DNA from: Dyadobacter beijingensis DSM 21582
GTDB lineage: Bacteria; Bacteroidota; Bacteroidia; Cytophagales; Spirosomataceae
Assembly (NCBI RefSeq): GCF_000382205.1
Contig: NZ_KB907790.1
Location: 434,001-498,000 of the forward strand
DNA: 64,000 nucleotides
Reading direction: 5' to 3'
In this document: positions 8,281-16,226 of the stretch, in pieces
Numbering within the stretch: position 1 is the stretch's first letter
Layout: each line of letters opens with the position of its first letter
Notes under the pieces: generated by a model
Databases searched by the model: none
What the model saw: the letters and a program-made list of their open reading frames with translations, nothing else
What the model was told of the DNA's origin: nothing
Made by a program: the position numbers and the translations under genes

Positions 8281-8580
8281 TTACGCTTCCACGTCGTAGA
8301 TCACCACGCGCTCCCAGAGATGTGCGCATTCTTCCACGAATTTTTTGTGCAGCGGGTGTACCTGGTATACGTCATGCGCGGCCTCGTCCTTGAATACGAG
8401 AATTTCGGCGTAGTCGTACGTCGCGTCGATTACCGGGCGGCGGGTAGCTGCCGGCGGACCGATGTAGGCCGATTCGATCGATTCGATCGCTTCCAATGAT
8501 TTGATTCCTGCGAGAAGAGCCTGTTTTGCTTCTTCGTTGTCCTTCTCTTTAAGCCAGAAGAATACGTTGTGGATAAACAT
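8281..8580 (-). CDS. Dabb family protein (stress-responsive A/B barrel)
   Basis: A 99-residue protein with the layout of the Dabb dimeric alpha-beta barrel family: N-terminal FIHNVFFWLKE strand with the conserved His, a helix rich in Lys/Glu, a central YDYAEILVFKDEAAHDVYQ strand-helix, and HPLHKKFVEE before the last strand. Proteins of this fold act as small cytoplasmic enzymes or stress proteins; the reaction of this one is unknown. A DnaA box overlaps its first codons. The gene is 31 bp downstream of the histidine kinase on the same strand and may be co-transcribed with it. Confidence 0.88.
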   Translation of the reverse strand: MFIHNVFFWLKEKDNEEAKQALLAGIKSLEAIESIESAYIGPPAATRRPVIDATYDYAEILVFKDEAAHDVYQVHPLHKKFVEECAHLWERVVIYDVEA

Positions 8581-8611
8581 GAATGATGGTTTATGGTGTT
8601 AGAAATTGATT

Positions 8612-9697
8612 TTAGGGATTCGAGTGAACTTCCTCTGCCTTGGCTTCCTGCACGGGGTGCGGATACGCCTTTTCGAGCTTGAAAGAAAACGTGGTACCCT
8701 TGTCCGGCTTGGACATCACGGCAATTTTGGTGTCGTGGGCGTTCAATATATGTTTTACAATGGCAAGTCCCAAACCCGTACCACCGATTTCTTTGCTGCG
8801 GCTCTTGTCGATCCGGTAAAAGCGCTCGAAAATGCGGTTCAAATGCTCATGCGGAATGCCAGGGCCATTGTCGCGGACTTCCACTTCGATGTATTTTTTG
8901 CCCTCGCTGAAATGCACGACGACCTTCCCACCCTCATTGCCGTACTTGATGGCATTCTCGATGAGGTTCAGCATGACTTGTTCAATCCGGTCGGAATCGG
9001 CTTTGATCCACACTTCCGGCATGTCGTCCGGCTTGACTTTCAATGTCACATTCCGATTTTTGGCGATGTGTTCGAGGCGGCTGAAAATACTGATGGTCAG
9101 CTGGCGGATGTCCATCGGCAGGATATTCATTTTGATATCGCCGGTTTCCATTTGTGAAAGCACGAGCAGGTCTTTCACGAGCACGTCCAGGCTGTCGAGG
9201 TTGTTGGCGGCTTTGCGTAAAAAGCGTTCGCGGACGTTTTCATCCTCCATCGCGCCGTCGAGCAAGGTGTGGATAAATCCCTGCGCGGCAAAAATGGGCG
9301 TCTTGAACTCGTGCGACACGTCGGCCAGGAATTCGCGACGGAAGAGTTCGAGCTTTTTCAGCTCGTCGATCTCCTTTTGCTTCTTGGTTACGTATACGAA
9401 GATCTCGTCGTTGATGGTCTTCAACGGATTCGACTCCCGGATGAGCCTTTTCCGCGGAGCCATATTGAAGTCCTTCATTTTCAGCTTGTGGATGGTCCGG
9501 TACATCTTGTTCACCTCGCGGAAAACGAGAATATCGACGGCATACAGCACGAGGAAAAACGAGGAAATAAAGGAAGAAATGGCCGAGACAAAGAGCATCC
9601 CTTTTGAAACCCCATCCACGAACGCCAGAAAAGTGGTGGTAATAAGGGAAATGAGGAATGCGAGAATAACGGCAATAAAACGGGGACTGAGCGACAT
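8612..9697 (-). CDS. Sensor histidine kinase (orphan, PhoR-like)
   Basis: A 361-residue membrane kinase. Two hydrophobic segments (about residues 6-27 and 33-58) with almost no periplasmic loop suggest that it senses within the membrane or intracellularly. The H-box is FLADVSHEFKTP with His129, followed by the N-box NLIENAIKYG, the G1 box VRDNGPGIP and the G2 box GGTGLGLAIVKH. No response regulator is adjacent: glutamate dehydrogenase lies upstream and the Dabb gene downstream, so its partner must be elsewhere. The catalytic core resembles PhoR, but PhoR function is not established. Confidence 0.93.
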   Translation of the reverse strand: MSLSPRFIAVILAFLISLITTTFLAFVDGVSKGMLFVSAISSFISSFFLVLYAVDILVFREVNKMYRTIHKLKMKDFNMAPRKRLIRESNPLKTINDEIFVYVTKKQKEIDELKKLELFRREFLADVSHEFKTPIFAAQGFIHTLLDGAMEDENVRERFLRKAANNLDSLDVLVKDLLVLSQMETGDIKMNILPMDIRQLTISIFSRLEHIAKNRNVTLKVKPDDMPEVWIKADSDRIEQVMLNLIENAIKYGNEGGKVVVHFSEGKKYIEVEVRDNGPGIPHEHLNRIFERFYRIDKSRSKEIGGTGLGLAIVKHILNAHDTKIAVMSKPDKGTTFSFKLEKAYPHPVQEAKAEEVHSNP

Positions 9698-9712
9698 GTT
9701 ACTTTAAAGCTT

Positions 9713-9746
9713 GCTGCACGCCGGCTATCTGATGCCGGCGTGCAGC
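9713..9746. terminator. Strong stem-loop after glutamate dehydrogenase
   Basis: A perfect 13-bp inverted repeat (9713-9725 / 9734-9746), GC rich, with an 8-nt loop, between gdh and the kinase start. There is no following T-run on the minus strand, so it may be a processing or attenuation hairpin rather than a classical terminator. Confidence 0.5.
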
Positions 9747-9839
9747 GAATCTGTGAAAATTTAGCCTTAAAGTTAACACTTTGAAACCGGTTTAGATTCG
9801 GTTTCGCCTCCGAAGTGACTTGTTAAGAAATTGTTAAGC

Positions 9840-11114
9840 TTAAAATCCGCCACGATACTTATAGGTACTTGCCACCTTGTCGATCGCGACAATGTACGCC
9901 GCGATGCGCAGTGATACCCGGTATTTCAGCGAGGTTTCATACACTTTATCAAAAGCGTCCTTCATAATGCGGTCGGTGCGGCGGTTAATGCGTTCGAGCG
10001 TCCATTTGTAGCCGATGCGGTTTTGCACCCATTCGAAATAGGACACCGTTACGCCGCCGGCGTTCGCGAGGATGTCGGGTACGACCATGATGCCCTTGTC
10101 ATTGATAATGTCGTCGGCTTTGGCGGAAGTGGGGCCATTGGCACCCTCTACGATCATCCGTGCCTGGATACTGGCTACATTCTTGCGGGTAATCACATCT
10201 TCCTTTGCGGCGGGTACCAGTACGTCCACGGGTAATGTAAACAGGTCGTCGCCGGAAATCAACTCCGCTTTGGCATAACCTTCCAGCGAACCCTTATTGG
10301 AATCGCGGTAGGCAACGGCGTCGGCTACGTCGATTCCCTTATCGTTGTAATAGGCCCCTGAAATGTCGCTGATCGCGTGGATGGACACGCCGCGCTCGCG
10401 CAGAAGCATAGCCGCGTGAGAGCCTACATTTCCAAAGCCCTGCACGACCGCCGTCGCACGATAAGGATTAATGCGAAGCTTCTCCATACCGGCCAATGCC
10501 GATACCATTACACCACGGCCCGTCGCTTCGGTACGCCCAAGCGAGCCGCCGAGTACGAGCGGTTTGCCGGTGACTACGGCGGGGACCGTCATACCTTTGG
10601 ATTTGGAGTATTCGTCCATCAGCCACGCCATTTCGCGCGGGCCGGTACCCATGTCAGGCGCGGGAATATCCTGGTCGGGGCCGAACACGTCGAGTAATGC
10701 TGTCGTGTACGCCCGCATGAGGCGCTCGATCTCGCCCGGTGACATTTCGCGCGGGTTGCATGCTACGCCGCCTTTGGCGCCGCCGTAGGGAATGTCCACG
10801 ACGGCACATTTCCACGTCATCCATGCGGCGAGCGCGCGTACCTCGTCGAGGTTCACGTCGGGGTCGAAGCGGATGCCGCCTTTGCTGGGGCCGAGAATAG
10901 TGGAGTGGATCACGCGGTAGCCTTCGAAGGTCCGGATTTCGCCGGAATCCATGGTGACGGGCAGTCCGACGGTTACCTGTTTACGGGGCACTTTGAGGAT
11001 ATAATACATTTCTTCGGAAATCCCGAGGAGGTCTACGGCCTTATCGAATCGCTGCATCATTGACTCCAACGGATTGTCTTTATCCTTGATCGGAGCCGGT
11101 TCTATGTAAGACAT
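9840..11114 (-). CDS. Glu/Leu/Phe/Val dehydrogenase (glutamate dehydrogenase)
   Basis: A 424-residue protein, the length of hexameric NAD-type glutamate dehydrogenases such as RocG/GudB. The substrate loop KGGIRF is near residue 80, the catalytic-lysine motif PYGGAKGG near 115, and the Rossmann loop VVQGFGNVGSHAA near 220. The C-terminal ANAGGVTVSYFEW is family-invariant. It interconverts glutamate with 2-oxoglutarate and ammonia, linking nitrogen assimilation with the citric acid cycle. Cofactor preference is not certain from sequence. It appears monocistronic, with a 296-bp leader region containing a candidate promoter and a stem-loop behind it. Confidence 0.95.
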   Translation of the reverse strand: MSYIEPAPIKDKDNPLESMMQRFDKAVDLLGISEEMYYILKVPRKQVTVGLPVTMDSGEIRTFEGYRVIHSTILGPSKGGIRFDPDVNLDEVRALAAWMTWKCAVVDIPYGGAKGGVACNPREMSPGEIERLMRAYTTALLDVFGPDQDIPAPDMGTGPREMAWLMDEYSKSKGMTVPAVVTGKPLVLGGSLGRTEATGRGVMVSALAGMEKLRINPYRATAVVQGFGNVGSHAAMLLRERGVSIHAISDISGAYYNDKGIDVADAVAYRDSNKGSLEGYAKAELISGDDLFTLPVDVLVPAAKEDVITRKNVASIQARMIVEGANGPTSAKADDIINDKGIMVVPDILANAGGVTVSYFEWVQNRIGYKWTLERINRRTDRIMKDAFDKVYETSLKYRVSLRIAAYIVAIDKVASTYKYRGGF

Positions 11115-11175
11115 TATTTGATTTATAAAATGTTGATAATAAATAGATTAGCTCAGCGTCTCCGAGCCTCTGATA

Positions 11176-11210
11176 CAAACTACGCTATTTGTTATTATAA
11201 AAACAAAAAA
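11176..11210 (-). promoter_or_regulatory. Candidate promoter for glutamate dehydrogenase
   Basis: On the minus strand TTTTTTG and TAGTTTG are separated by about 21 bp, a near match to the Bacteroidota consensus with a shortened -7 box. It would start the transcript about 70 nt before the ATG. The rest of 11115-11359 is A/T rich with nothing else recognisable. Confidence 0.35.
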
Positions 11211-11359
11211 CTAGTTTTTCTTGAAATAGTAATAAAAACTGTTCGAAGTAGAATGTTTCAGGTGAGTGGCAAACACTAAAATTATACCAACGATTTTGGT
11301 GATTCTTCCAAATTTTCTGGCAGGATCGGGGCGAATTTTGAAATGCGTAAAAAATAAAA

Positions 11360-11386
11360 AAAGGAGGCAAATTTTTTGCCTCCTTT
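11360..11386 (-). terminator. Rho-independent terminator of typA
   Basis: A perfect 12-bp stem (11360-11371 / 11375-11386) with a 3-nt loop, followed on the minus strand by a long T-rich run, 24 bp after the typA stop codon. Confidence 0.9.
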
Positions 11387-11410
11387 CGGGTTTGGAATGT
11401 CGGGCTTGGA

Positions 11411-13225
11411 TTAAGCCATTTCCATTTTGGATGCGTAGCGCTTGCGCTCGTTCTCATCCAGGTATATTTTCCGCATACGCATGTTTTGCGGGGTAACTTC
11501 GAGGTATTCGTCTTTCTGGATGTATTCCATCGATTCTTCCAGCGAGAAGTTGATTTTCGGAGCGATACGCAGGCCGTCATCCGAGCCGGAAGCGCGCATG
11601 TTGGTCAGTTTTTTCGCTTCTTGCAGGTTTACCACAATGTCGTTTGGACGATTGTGCTCGCCTACTACTTGTCCGCCGTAGATTTCATCGCCCGGATCAA
11701 CGAAGAAACGTCCGCGATCTTGCAATTTGTCAAGCGTATAACCCGTGGCAGGGCCAGTGTTTTTCGAAATGATCGATCCGTTCTGACGGCCGGGGATCGG
11801 GCCACGGAATGGCTCGAAGCTTTTGAAACGGTGGGTCATAACGGCCTCGCCCTGTGTTGCGGTGAGTACGTTCGAACGCAGACCAATCAAGCCACGTGAA
11901 GGGATTTCAAATTCAAGGTGCTGCAGATCGCCTTTCGGTTCCATGATCAGCAGCTCGCCTTTGCGCTGCGTTGCCAATTCGATCACTTTTCCGGCAGTTT
12001 CTTCCGGTACGTCCACTACCAATGTCTCGATCGGTTCGAGGCGCTGGCCGTTTTCGTCTTCTTTATAGAGTACCTGCGGCTGACCTACCTGTAATTCGTA
12101 ACCTTCGCGACGCATCGTTTCGATCAATACCGACAAGTGGAGGATACCGCGGCCATACACGAGGAATTTGTCCTCCGTATCTGTGTTTTCCACGCGCAAT
12201 GCGAGGTTTTTCTCAGTTTCTTTCAACAACCTGTCGCGGATGTGGCGGGAGGTAACGAATTTACCTTCCTTACCGAAGAACGGCGAGTTATTGATGGTGA
12301 AGAGCATATTCATGGTAGGCTCATCCACAGCGATACGCGGCAATGCTTCCGGGTTTTCGGCATCAGCGATCGTGTCGCCGATTTCGAAATCTTCGATACC
12401 CGTTACTGCGCAAATATCACCTGCACCTACTTCGGTCACTTTGGTCTTACCCAAACCTTCGAATACCTGCACTTCTTTGATTTTCACTTTCTTATTCACA
12501 CCGCCGGCTTTGCAAAGCGTCACGGTAGATCCTTCCTTGATGGTACCGCGCTTCACGCGACCGATTGCGATACGGCCAACGAATGCGTTGTAGTCAAGTG
12601 AGGTGATCTGCATTTGCAGGTTACCTTCCGGGATAACCGGCGCAGGGATCTGCTCGATGATCGTGTCGAGAAGGAACGTAATATCTTCGGTTGGTTTCTG
12701 CCAGTCCGGGCCCATCCAGCCTTGTTTCGACGAACCGTAAACGGTCACGAAGTCGAGCTGGTCTTCGGTTGCGCCGAGGTTGAACATCAGGTCAAACACG
12801 TTTTCCTGAACCTCTTCGGGGCGGCAGTTTTCCTTATCTACTTTATTGACAACGACGATTGGTTTCAAACCCAGACCGATGGCTTTGCCCAATACAAAGC
12901 GGGTTTGCGGCATCGGGCCTTCAAATGCATCGACCAGCAACAATACGCCATCCGCCATTTTGAGTACGCGTTCCACCTCACCACCGAAGTCTGCGTGACC
13001 TGGTGTGTCAATTACATTGATTTTAACGTCTTTGTAACGCACCGATACGTTTTTGGAAACAATTGTAATCCCACGCTCACGTTCCAGATCGTTGTTGTCG
13101 AGGATCAGGTCGTCGAACTCCTGATTGTCGCGAAACAGCTTTGACGCGTGGATGATTTTGTCAACCAAAGTGGTTTTACCGTGGTCAACGTGCGCAATAA
13201 TTGCGATGTTACGAATGGCTTGCAT
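11411..13225 (-). CDS. typA: Translational GTPase TypA/BipA
   Basis: A 604-residue ribosome-associated GTPase. The G1 motif AHVDHGKTTLVDK is at residues about 9-21, G3 DTPGHADFGGEVERV at about 74, and G4 NKVD at about 128. These are followed by an EF-G-like beta-barrel, domains III and V, and the BipA-specific C-terminal domain (RGRFFVDPGDEIYGGQVVGE). TypA acts in 50S ribosome assembly and in stress and cold adaptation. The frame stays open upstream, but I begin at MQAIRNIAIIAHVDHG, which fits the family and leaves room for the promoter at 13328-13335. It is monocistronic, with a strong terminator. Confidence 0.97.
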   Translation of the reverse strand: MQAIRNIAIIAHVDHGKTTLVDKIIHASKLFRDNQEFDDLILDNNDLERERGITIVSKNVSVRYKDVKINVIDTPGHADFGGEVERVLKMADGVLLLVDAFEGPMPQTRFVLGKAIGLGLKPIVVVNKVDKENCRPEEVQENVFDLMFNLGATEDQLDFVTVYGSSKQGWMGPDWQKPTEDITFLLDTIIEQIPAPVIPEGNLQMQITSLDYNAFVGRIAIGRVKRGTIKEGSTVTLCKAGGVNKKVKIKEVQVFEGLGKTKVTEVGAGDICAVTGIEDFEIGDTIADAENPEALPRIAVDEPTMNMLFTINNSPFFGKEGKFVTSRHIRDRLLKETEKNLALRVENTDTEDKFLVYGRGILHLSVLIETMRREGYELQVGQPQVLYKEDENGQRLEPIETLVVDVPEETAGKVIELATQRKGELLIMEPKGDLQHLEFEIPSRGLIGLRSNVLTATQGEAVMTHRFKSFEPFRGPIPGRQNGSIISKNTGPATGYTLDKLQDRGRFFVDPGDEIYGGQVVGEHNRPNDIVVNLQEAKKLTNMRASGSDDGLRIAPKINFSLEESMEYIQKDEYLEVTPQNMRMRKIYLDENERKRYASKMEMA

Positions 13226-13327
13226 TGTTTTATGGATCAGTTGTTTACGGTGCTGTAACGAAACGGACGATTTACGTGCAGCAGCCGATTTGGCTTTTGT
13301 CTGGATGGAATTTCGCCAAACAGGGTG

Positions 13328-13335
13328 CAAATGTA
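13328..13335 (-). promoter_or_regulatory. -7 promoter element of typA
   Basis: TACATTTG on the minus strand is a perfect match to the Bacteroidota -7 consensus TAnnTTTG. Transcription would begin about 95 nt before the typA ATG, giving a moderately long leader. No clear -33 TTTG is present. Confidence 0.5.
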
Positions 13336-13432
13336 CGCACTTTTTACCTGAATAACAGTATTTTACAATTAATTTATTGTTATCCCGTGAAAAACAGCCT
13401 TTAAACTAAAAGAAGTGCAAAAAGTACACGAA

Positions 13433-13467
13433 AATGTCAGAAGGTTACAATTTCGGTTTCTGACATT
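13433..13467. other. 10-bp inverted repeat in typA/M28 intergenic region
   Basis: AATGTCAGAA (13433-13442) is perfectly inverted at 13458-13467 with a 15-nt loop, in the 379-bp gap between the divergent typA and peptidase genes. It could be an operator dyad or an RNA hairpin. The rest of the gap holds the two promoters and otherwise nothing recognisable. Confidence 0.35.
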
Positions 13468-13546
13468 CGGTAGAGATTGTCAGGATCGAAATCAACGCCA
13501 TTATCCCAGGTCAGCGTTCCGTAGGAGTTGAGAGCGAAGTGCCCCG

Positions 13547-13578
13547 TTTTGCATTCGCCCCTGCGTTTCGTTAATTTG
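13547..13578 (+). promoter_or_regulatory. Promoter of M28 peptidase gene
   Basis: TTTTG (13547-13551), a 19-bp spacer and TTAATTTG (13571-13578) match TTTG-N19-TAnnTTTG with one mismatch. The start codon follows 26 bp later, so the leader is short. Confidence 0.6.
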
Positions 13579-13604
13579 TAAGTATTGAATGACCATTAAA
13601 CCTC

Positions 13605-15215
13605 ATGATGAACAAACACATTCTGGCTGGATTATTCCTGTCTATCAACACATTGGCATTAGCTCAGGATCCCCCGCCGCAGGACGATGCAGCCAAGTAC
13701 GCGGCGAGCATTACACCTTCCGATCTCAAAAAGCACCTGGTCATTATTGCTTCCGACAGTCTTGAAGGCCGCGATACCGGCTCGCCGGGGCAGAAAAAGG
13801 CGGCCGAATATGTCTCCAGATATTATAAACAATATGGTTACCAGCCCATTGCGGCCGACGCCGACGGTTCAAAGAGCTATTTACAGAAATACAAGCTCTA
13901 CAAGCGCAGCTGGGGTGAAGTGTATGTCAAAGCCGGGGATAAGACGTATGAATTCAATAAGGATTTCTATCTCAATGGCCTGCTCGACATTCCCGAGGAA
14001 GTTAGTACGAGCCTCGTTACAGCCGGGTACGGCATCGAGGAAGGCAGTTACAGTGACTACGCCGATCTCGACGTAAAAGGAAAGTCGGTAGTAATTTTCG
14101 ACGGCGAACCGAAATCGTCAGGAGGCAAATATCTGCTGACCGGAACGACAGAAAAAGGCAAATGGAGCGGCCCGGCGGCCTGGCAGTTGAAAGCCAAGCT
14201 GGCACAGGAAAAAGGTGCGAAATATGTGTTCATTATTACGGACAAAACCGGCGAAGACCTTGATAAGGAGATTCGTCAGCGTGCGGTAATGGCCCGGCGT
14301 TTCAGTGCACCGACGTTGAAACCGGTTCAGGAAAATCCGGCGGGAACGGCGGCATTCGTGATGGCGGCAAGCACTGCCGCGGAAATGCTGGGGACATCAG
14401 CGTCGAAACTGGCGAAATTGAAGTCGGAGATCGATAAGTCTGGTAAACCGGCAGCGCGTGACTTTACGGGTAAGGTTGCATTGAAAGCCACGCGCGTGAG
14501 TGAGACGATCGATACCGAAAATGTGGCGGCATTCATGGAGGGTACCGATAAGAAAGACGAAGTGCTCGTTATCAGCGCGCATTTGGACCACATCGGCATC
14601 TCGCCCAACGGGGAAATTAACAACGGTGCCGACGACGACGGCTCGGGAACGGTATCATTGCTCGAACTGGCCGAGGCATTCAGCAAAGCCAAGGCGGACG
14701 GTAAGGGACCGCGCCGCAGCATCCTGTTTTTAAATGTGACGGGCGAAGAGAAGGGCCTGTTTGGCTCGGAATATTACTCGGAGCATCCGCTGCTGCCCTT
14801 GAAAAACACGATCGCTGATTTGAATATCGACATGATCGGCCGGGTGGACGAGGCGCACAAGAATGACCACAAATACGTGTACCTGATCGGCTCCGACAAG
14901 CTTTCTTCCAAGCTGCACGAGATCAGCGAGGAGGCGAACAAGAAGTATGTCAATTTCAAACTCGATTACACTTTCAACGATCCCAAAGATCCCAACCGGT
15001 TCTACTACCGCTCGGACCACTATAATTTTGCCAAAATGGGCGTTCCGGTGATCTTTTACTTCACCGGCGTGCACGAGGATTACCACCGCCCCGGCGACGA
15101 TGTTGAAAAAATCCTGTTCGACAAGCAATCGGAGATCGTGAAACTGGTGTTTTACACCGCTTGGGAGCTCGTGAACCGCGAAGAGCGCATTGTTGTGGAT
15201 AGTCATAAGGAGTGA
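13605..15215 (+). CDS. M28 family metallopeptidase (secreted)
   Basis: A 536-residue exported protein with a signal peptide ending LALAQ near residue 21. A PA-type insert probably lies between about residues 130 and 250. The M28 catalytic core follows: SAHLDHIG (zinc His/Asp), NGADDDGSGTVSLLELA (bridging Asp), TGEEKGLFGSEYY (catalytic and zinc Glu), DMIGR (zinc Asp) and a distal HEDYHRPGD (zinc His). It is likely a periplasmic di-zinc aminopeptidase or carboxypeptidase. Two adjacent ATG codons are possible starts. It is followed by a purine-rich spacer and a TraB/GumN-type gene. Confidence 0.93.
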   Translation: MMNKHILAGLFLSINTLALAQDPPPQDDAAKYAASITPSDLKKHLVIIASDSLEGRDTGSPGQKKAAEYVSRYYKQYGYQPIAADADGSKSYLQKYKLYKRSWGEVYVKAGDKTYEFNKDFYLNGLLDIPEEVSTSLVTAGYGIEEGSYSDYADLDVKGKSVVIFDGEPKSSGGKYLLTGTTEKGKWSGPAAWQLKAKLAQEKGAKYVFIITDKTGEDLDKEIRQRAVMARRFSAPTLKPVQENPAGTAAFVMAASTAAEMLGTSASKLAKLKSEIDKSGKPAARDFTGKVALKATRVSETIDTENVAAFMEGTDKKDEVLVISAHLDHIGISPNGEINNGADDDGSGTVSLLELAEAFSKAKADGKGPRRSILFLNVTGEEKGLFGSEYYSEHPLLPLKNTIADLNIDMIGRVDEAHKNDHKYVYLIGSDKLSSKLHEISEEANKKYVNFKLDYTFNDPKDPNRFYYRSDHYNFAKMGVPVIFYFTGVHEDYHRPGDDVEKILFDKQSEIVKLVFYTAWELVNREERIVVDSHKE

Positions 15216-15219
15216 TTTT

Positions 15220-15245
15220 GGAGGAGGAAAGGGAAGAGGGAGGAA
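15220..15245 (+). repeat. Polypurine tract, copy 1
   Basis: An uninterrupted 26-nt run of A and G directly downstream of the peptidase stop codon. It contains GGAAGAGGGAG, which recurs in a second 26-nt polypurine tract at 32087-32112. No coding function; origin unclear. Confidence 0.6.
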
Positions 15246-15298
15246 TGGGAGGACGAAAGAAATTCGTAGATGAGTGATTCTGGTTTAAATATTTGAAT

Positions 15299-16159
15299 AT
15301 GAGGAAGATATTTTTGGTGATAATGTTGTGTTTATTCTGTGCGATTGCCCGGGCGCAGGTGCCGACGGAAAATTCATTGCTTTGGGAGATTACCGGGCCG
15401 GGGCTTTCGAAGCCTTCCTACCTGTTCGGCACTATTCACCTCATTTGCCCGACCGACTTTTCCCTGAGCGATTCCCTCAAAAGCACGCTCTCCCGCACGC
15501 AGCAGGTGGCATTGGAAATGGATATGGACGATCCGGGCATGATGGCCGGGATGATGAAAACGATGAATATGGCGGCCGGTAACGAGTTGAAAAAGCTCGT
15601 TACCGAGCAGGAATATCAGCGCCTCGACCGGTTTTTCAAAGATTCGGTGCATGTAGGACTGGCAATGTTCGAACGGGCCAAGCCATTTGTATTGATGGGG
15701 CCGCTGTTTAGTTCCGTACTTGACTGCCAGCCGGAGTCCTACGAAATGAGGCTCGTCGAAATGGCGGGCAAGCAAAAATCCGAGGTGATCGGCATCGAAA
15801 CATTGGAAGAACAAATGGCCATCTTCGACACGATCCCTTATAAAGACCAGGCGAAAATGCTGCTCACCCTCATCGACTCGCTGCCTTCCGCACGGAAGGA
15901 GTTCAAGACGTTGGTCGCGCTATACAAAGCCCAGAATATCAATGAACTCTATCGTATGACGCTGAAAAGCGAGTTCGGAATGGAAGGCAACGAAGAAGTA
16001 ATGCTCTTCGCGCGAAACCGCAAATGGGTACCGCGCATCGGCAGGATCGCCACGGAAAAACCCACATTTTTCGCAGTAGGTGCGGCCCATTTAGGCGGAG
16101 AAAAGGGCGTTATCGCTTTGTTGAGGAAGGAAGGGTATCGCGTGCGGGCGATGAAGTGA
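15299..16159 (+). CDS. TraB/GumN family protein (secreted)
   Basis: A 286-residue protein with a signal peptide (MRKIFLVIMLCLFC, cleavage after ARA). The mature protein has the TraB/GumN signature: LLWEITGPGLSKPSYLFGTIH near the N-terminus with the conserved GT-H, and a C-terminal PTFFAVGAAHLGGEKGVIALL with the GAAHL motif. Proteins of this superfamily, related to the Tiki proteases, are proposed metal-dependent peptidases, and the conserved His and Glu are present. The role in the envelope is unknown. An upstream in-frame TTG is possible, but the ATG is preferred because it heads a clean signal peptide. Confidence 0.9.
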   Translation: MRKIFLVIMLCLFCAIARAQVPTENSLLWEITGPGLSKPSYLFGTIHLICPTDFSLSDSLKSTLSRTQQVALEMDMDDPGMMAGMMKTMNMAAGNELKKLVTEQEYQRLDRFFKDSVHVGLAMFERAKPFVLMGPLFSSVLDCQPESYEMRLVEMAGKQKSEVIGIETLEEQMAIFDTIPYKDQAKMLLTLIDSLPSARKEFKTLVALYKAQNINELYRMTLKSEFGMEGNEEVMLFARNRKWVPRIGRIATEKPTFFAVGAAHLGGEKGVIALLRKEGYRVRAMK

Positions 16160-16226
16160 CCAAAACTTGTCAACAGCACCCGTCTGATCGAACAGCTCCG
16201 TAACCAAGCTTCACGGGACTAATCCC

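Noticed and set aside
11185..11580. 131-codon minus-strand frame spanning the typA end and the gdh leader
   Set aside because: It overlaps the 3' end of typA out of frame and crosses its terminator hairpin, so it is not a plausible gene.
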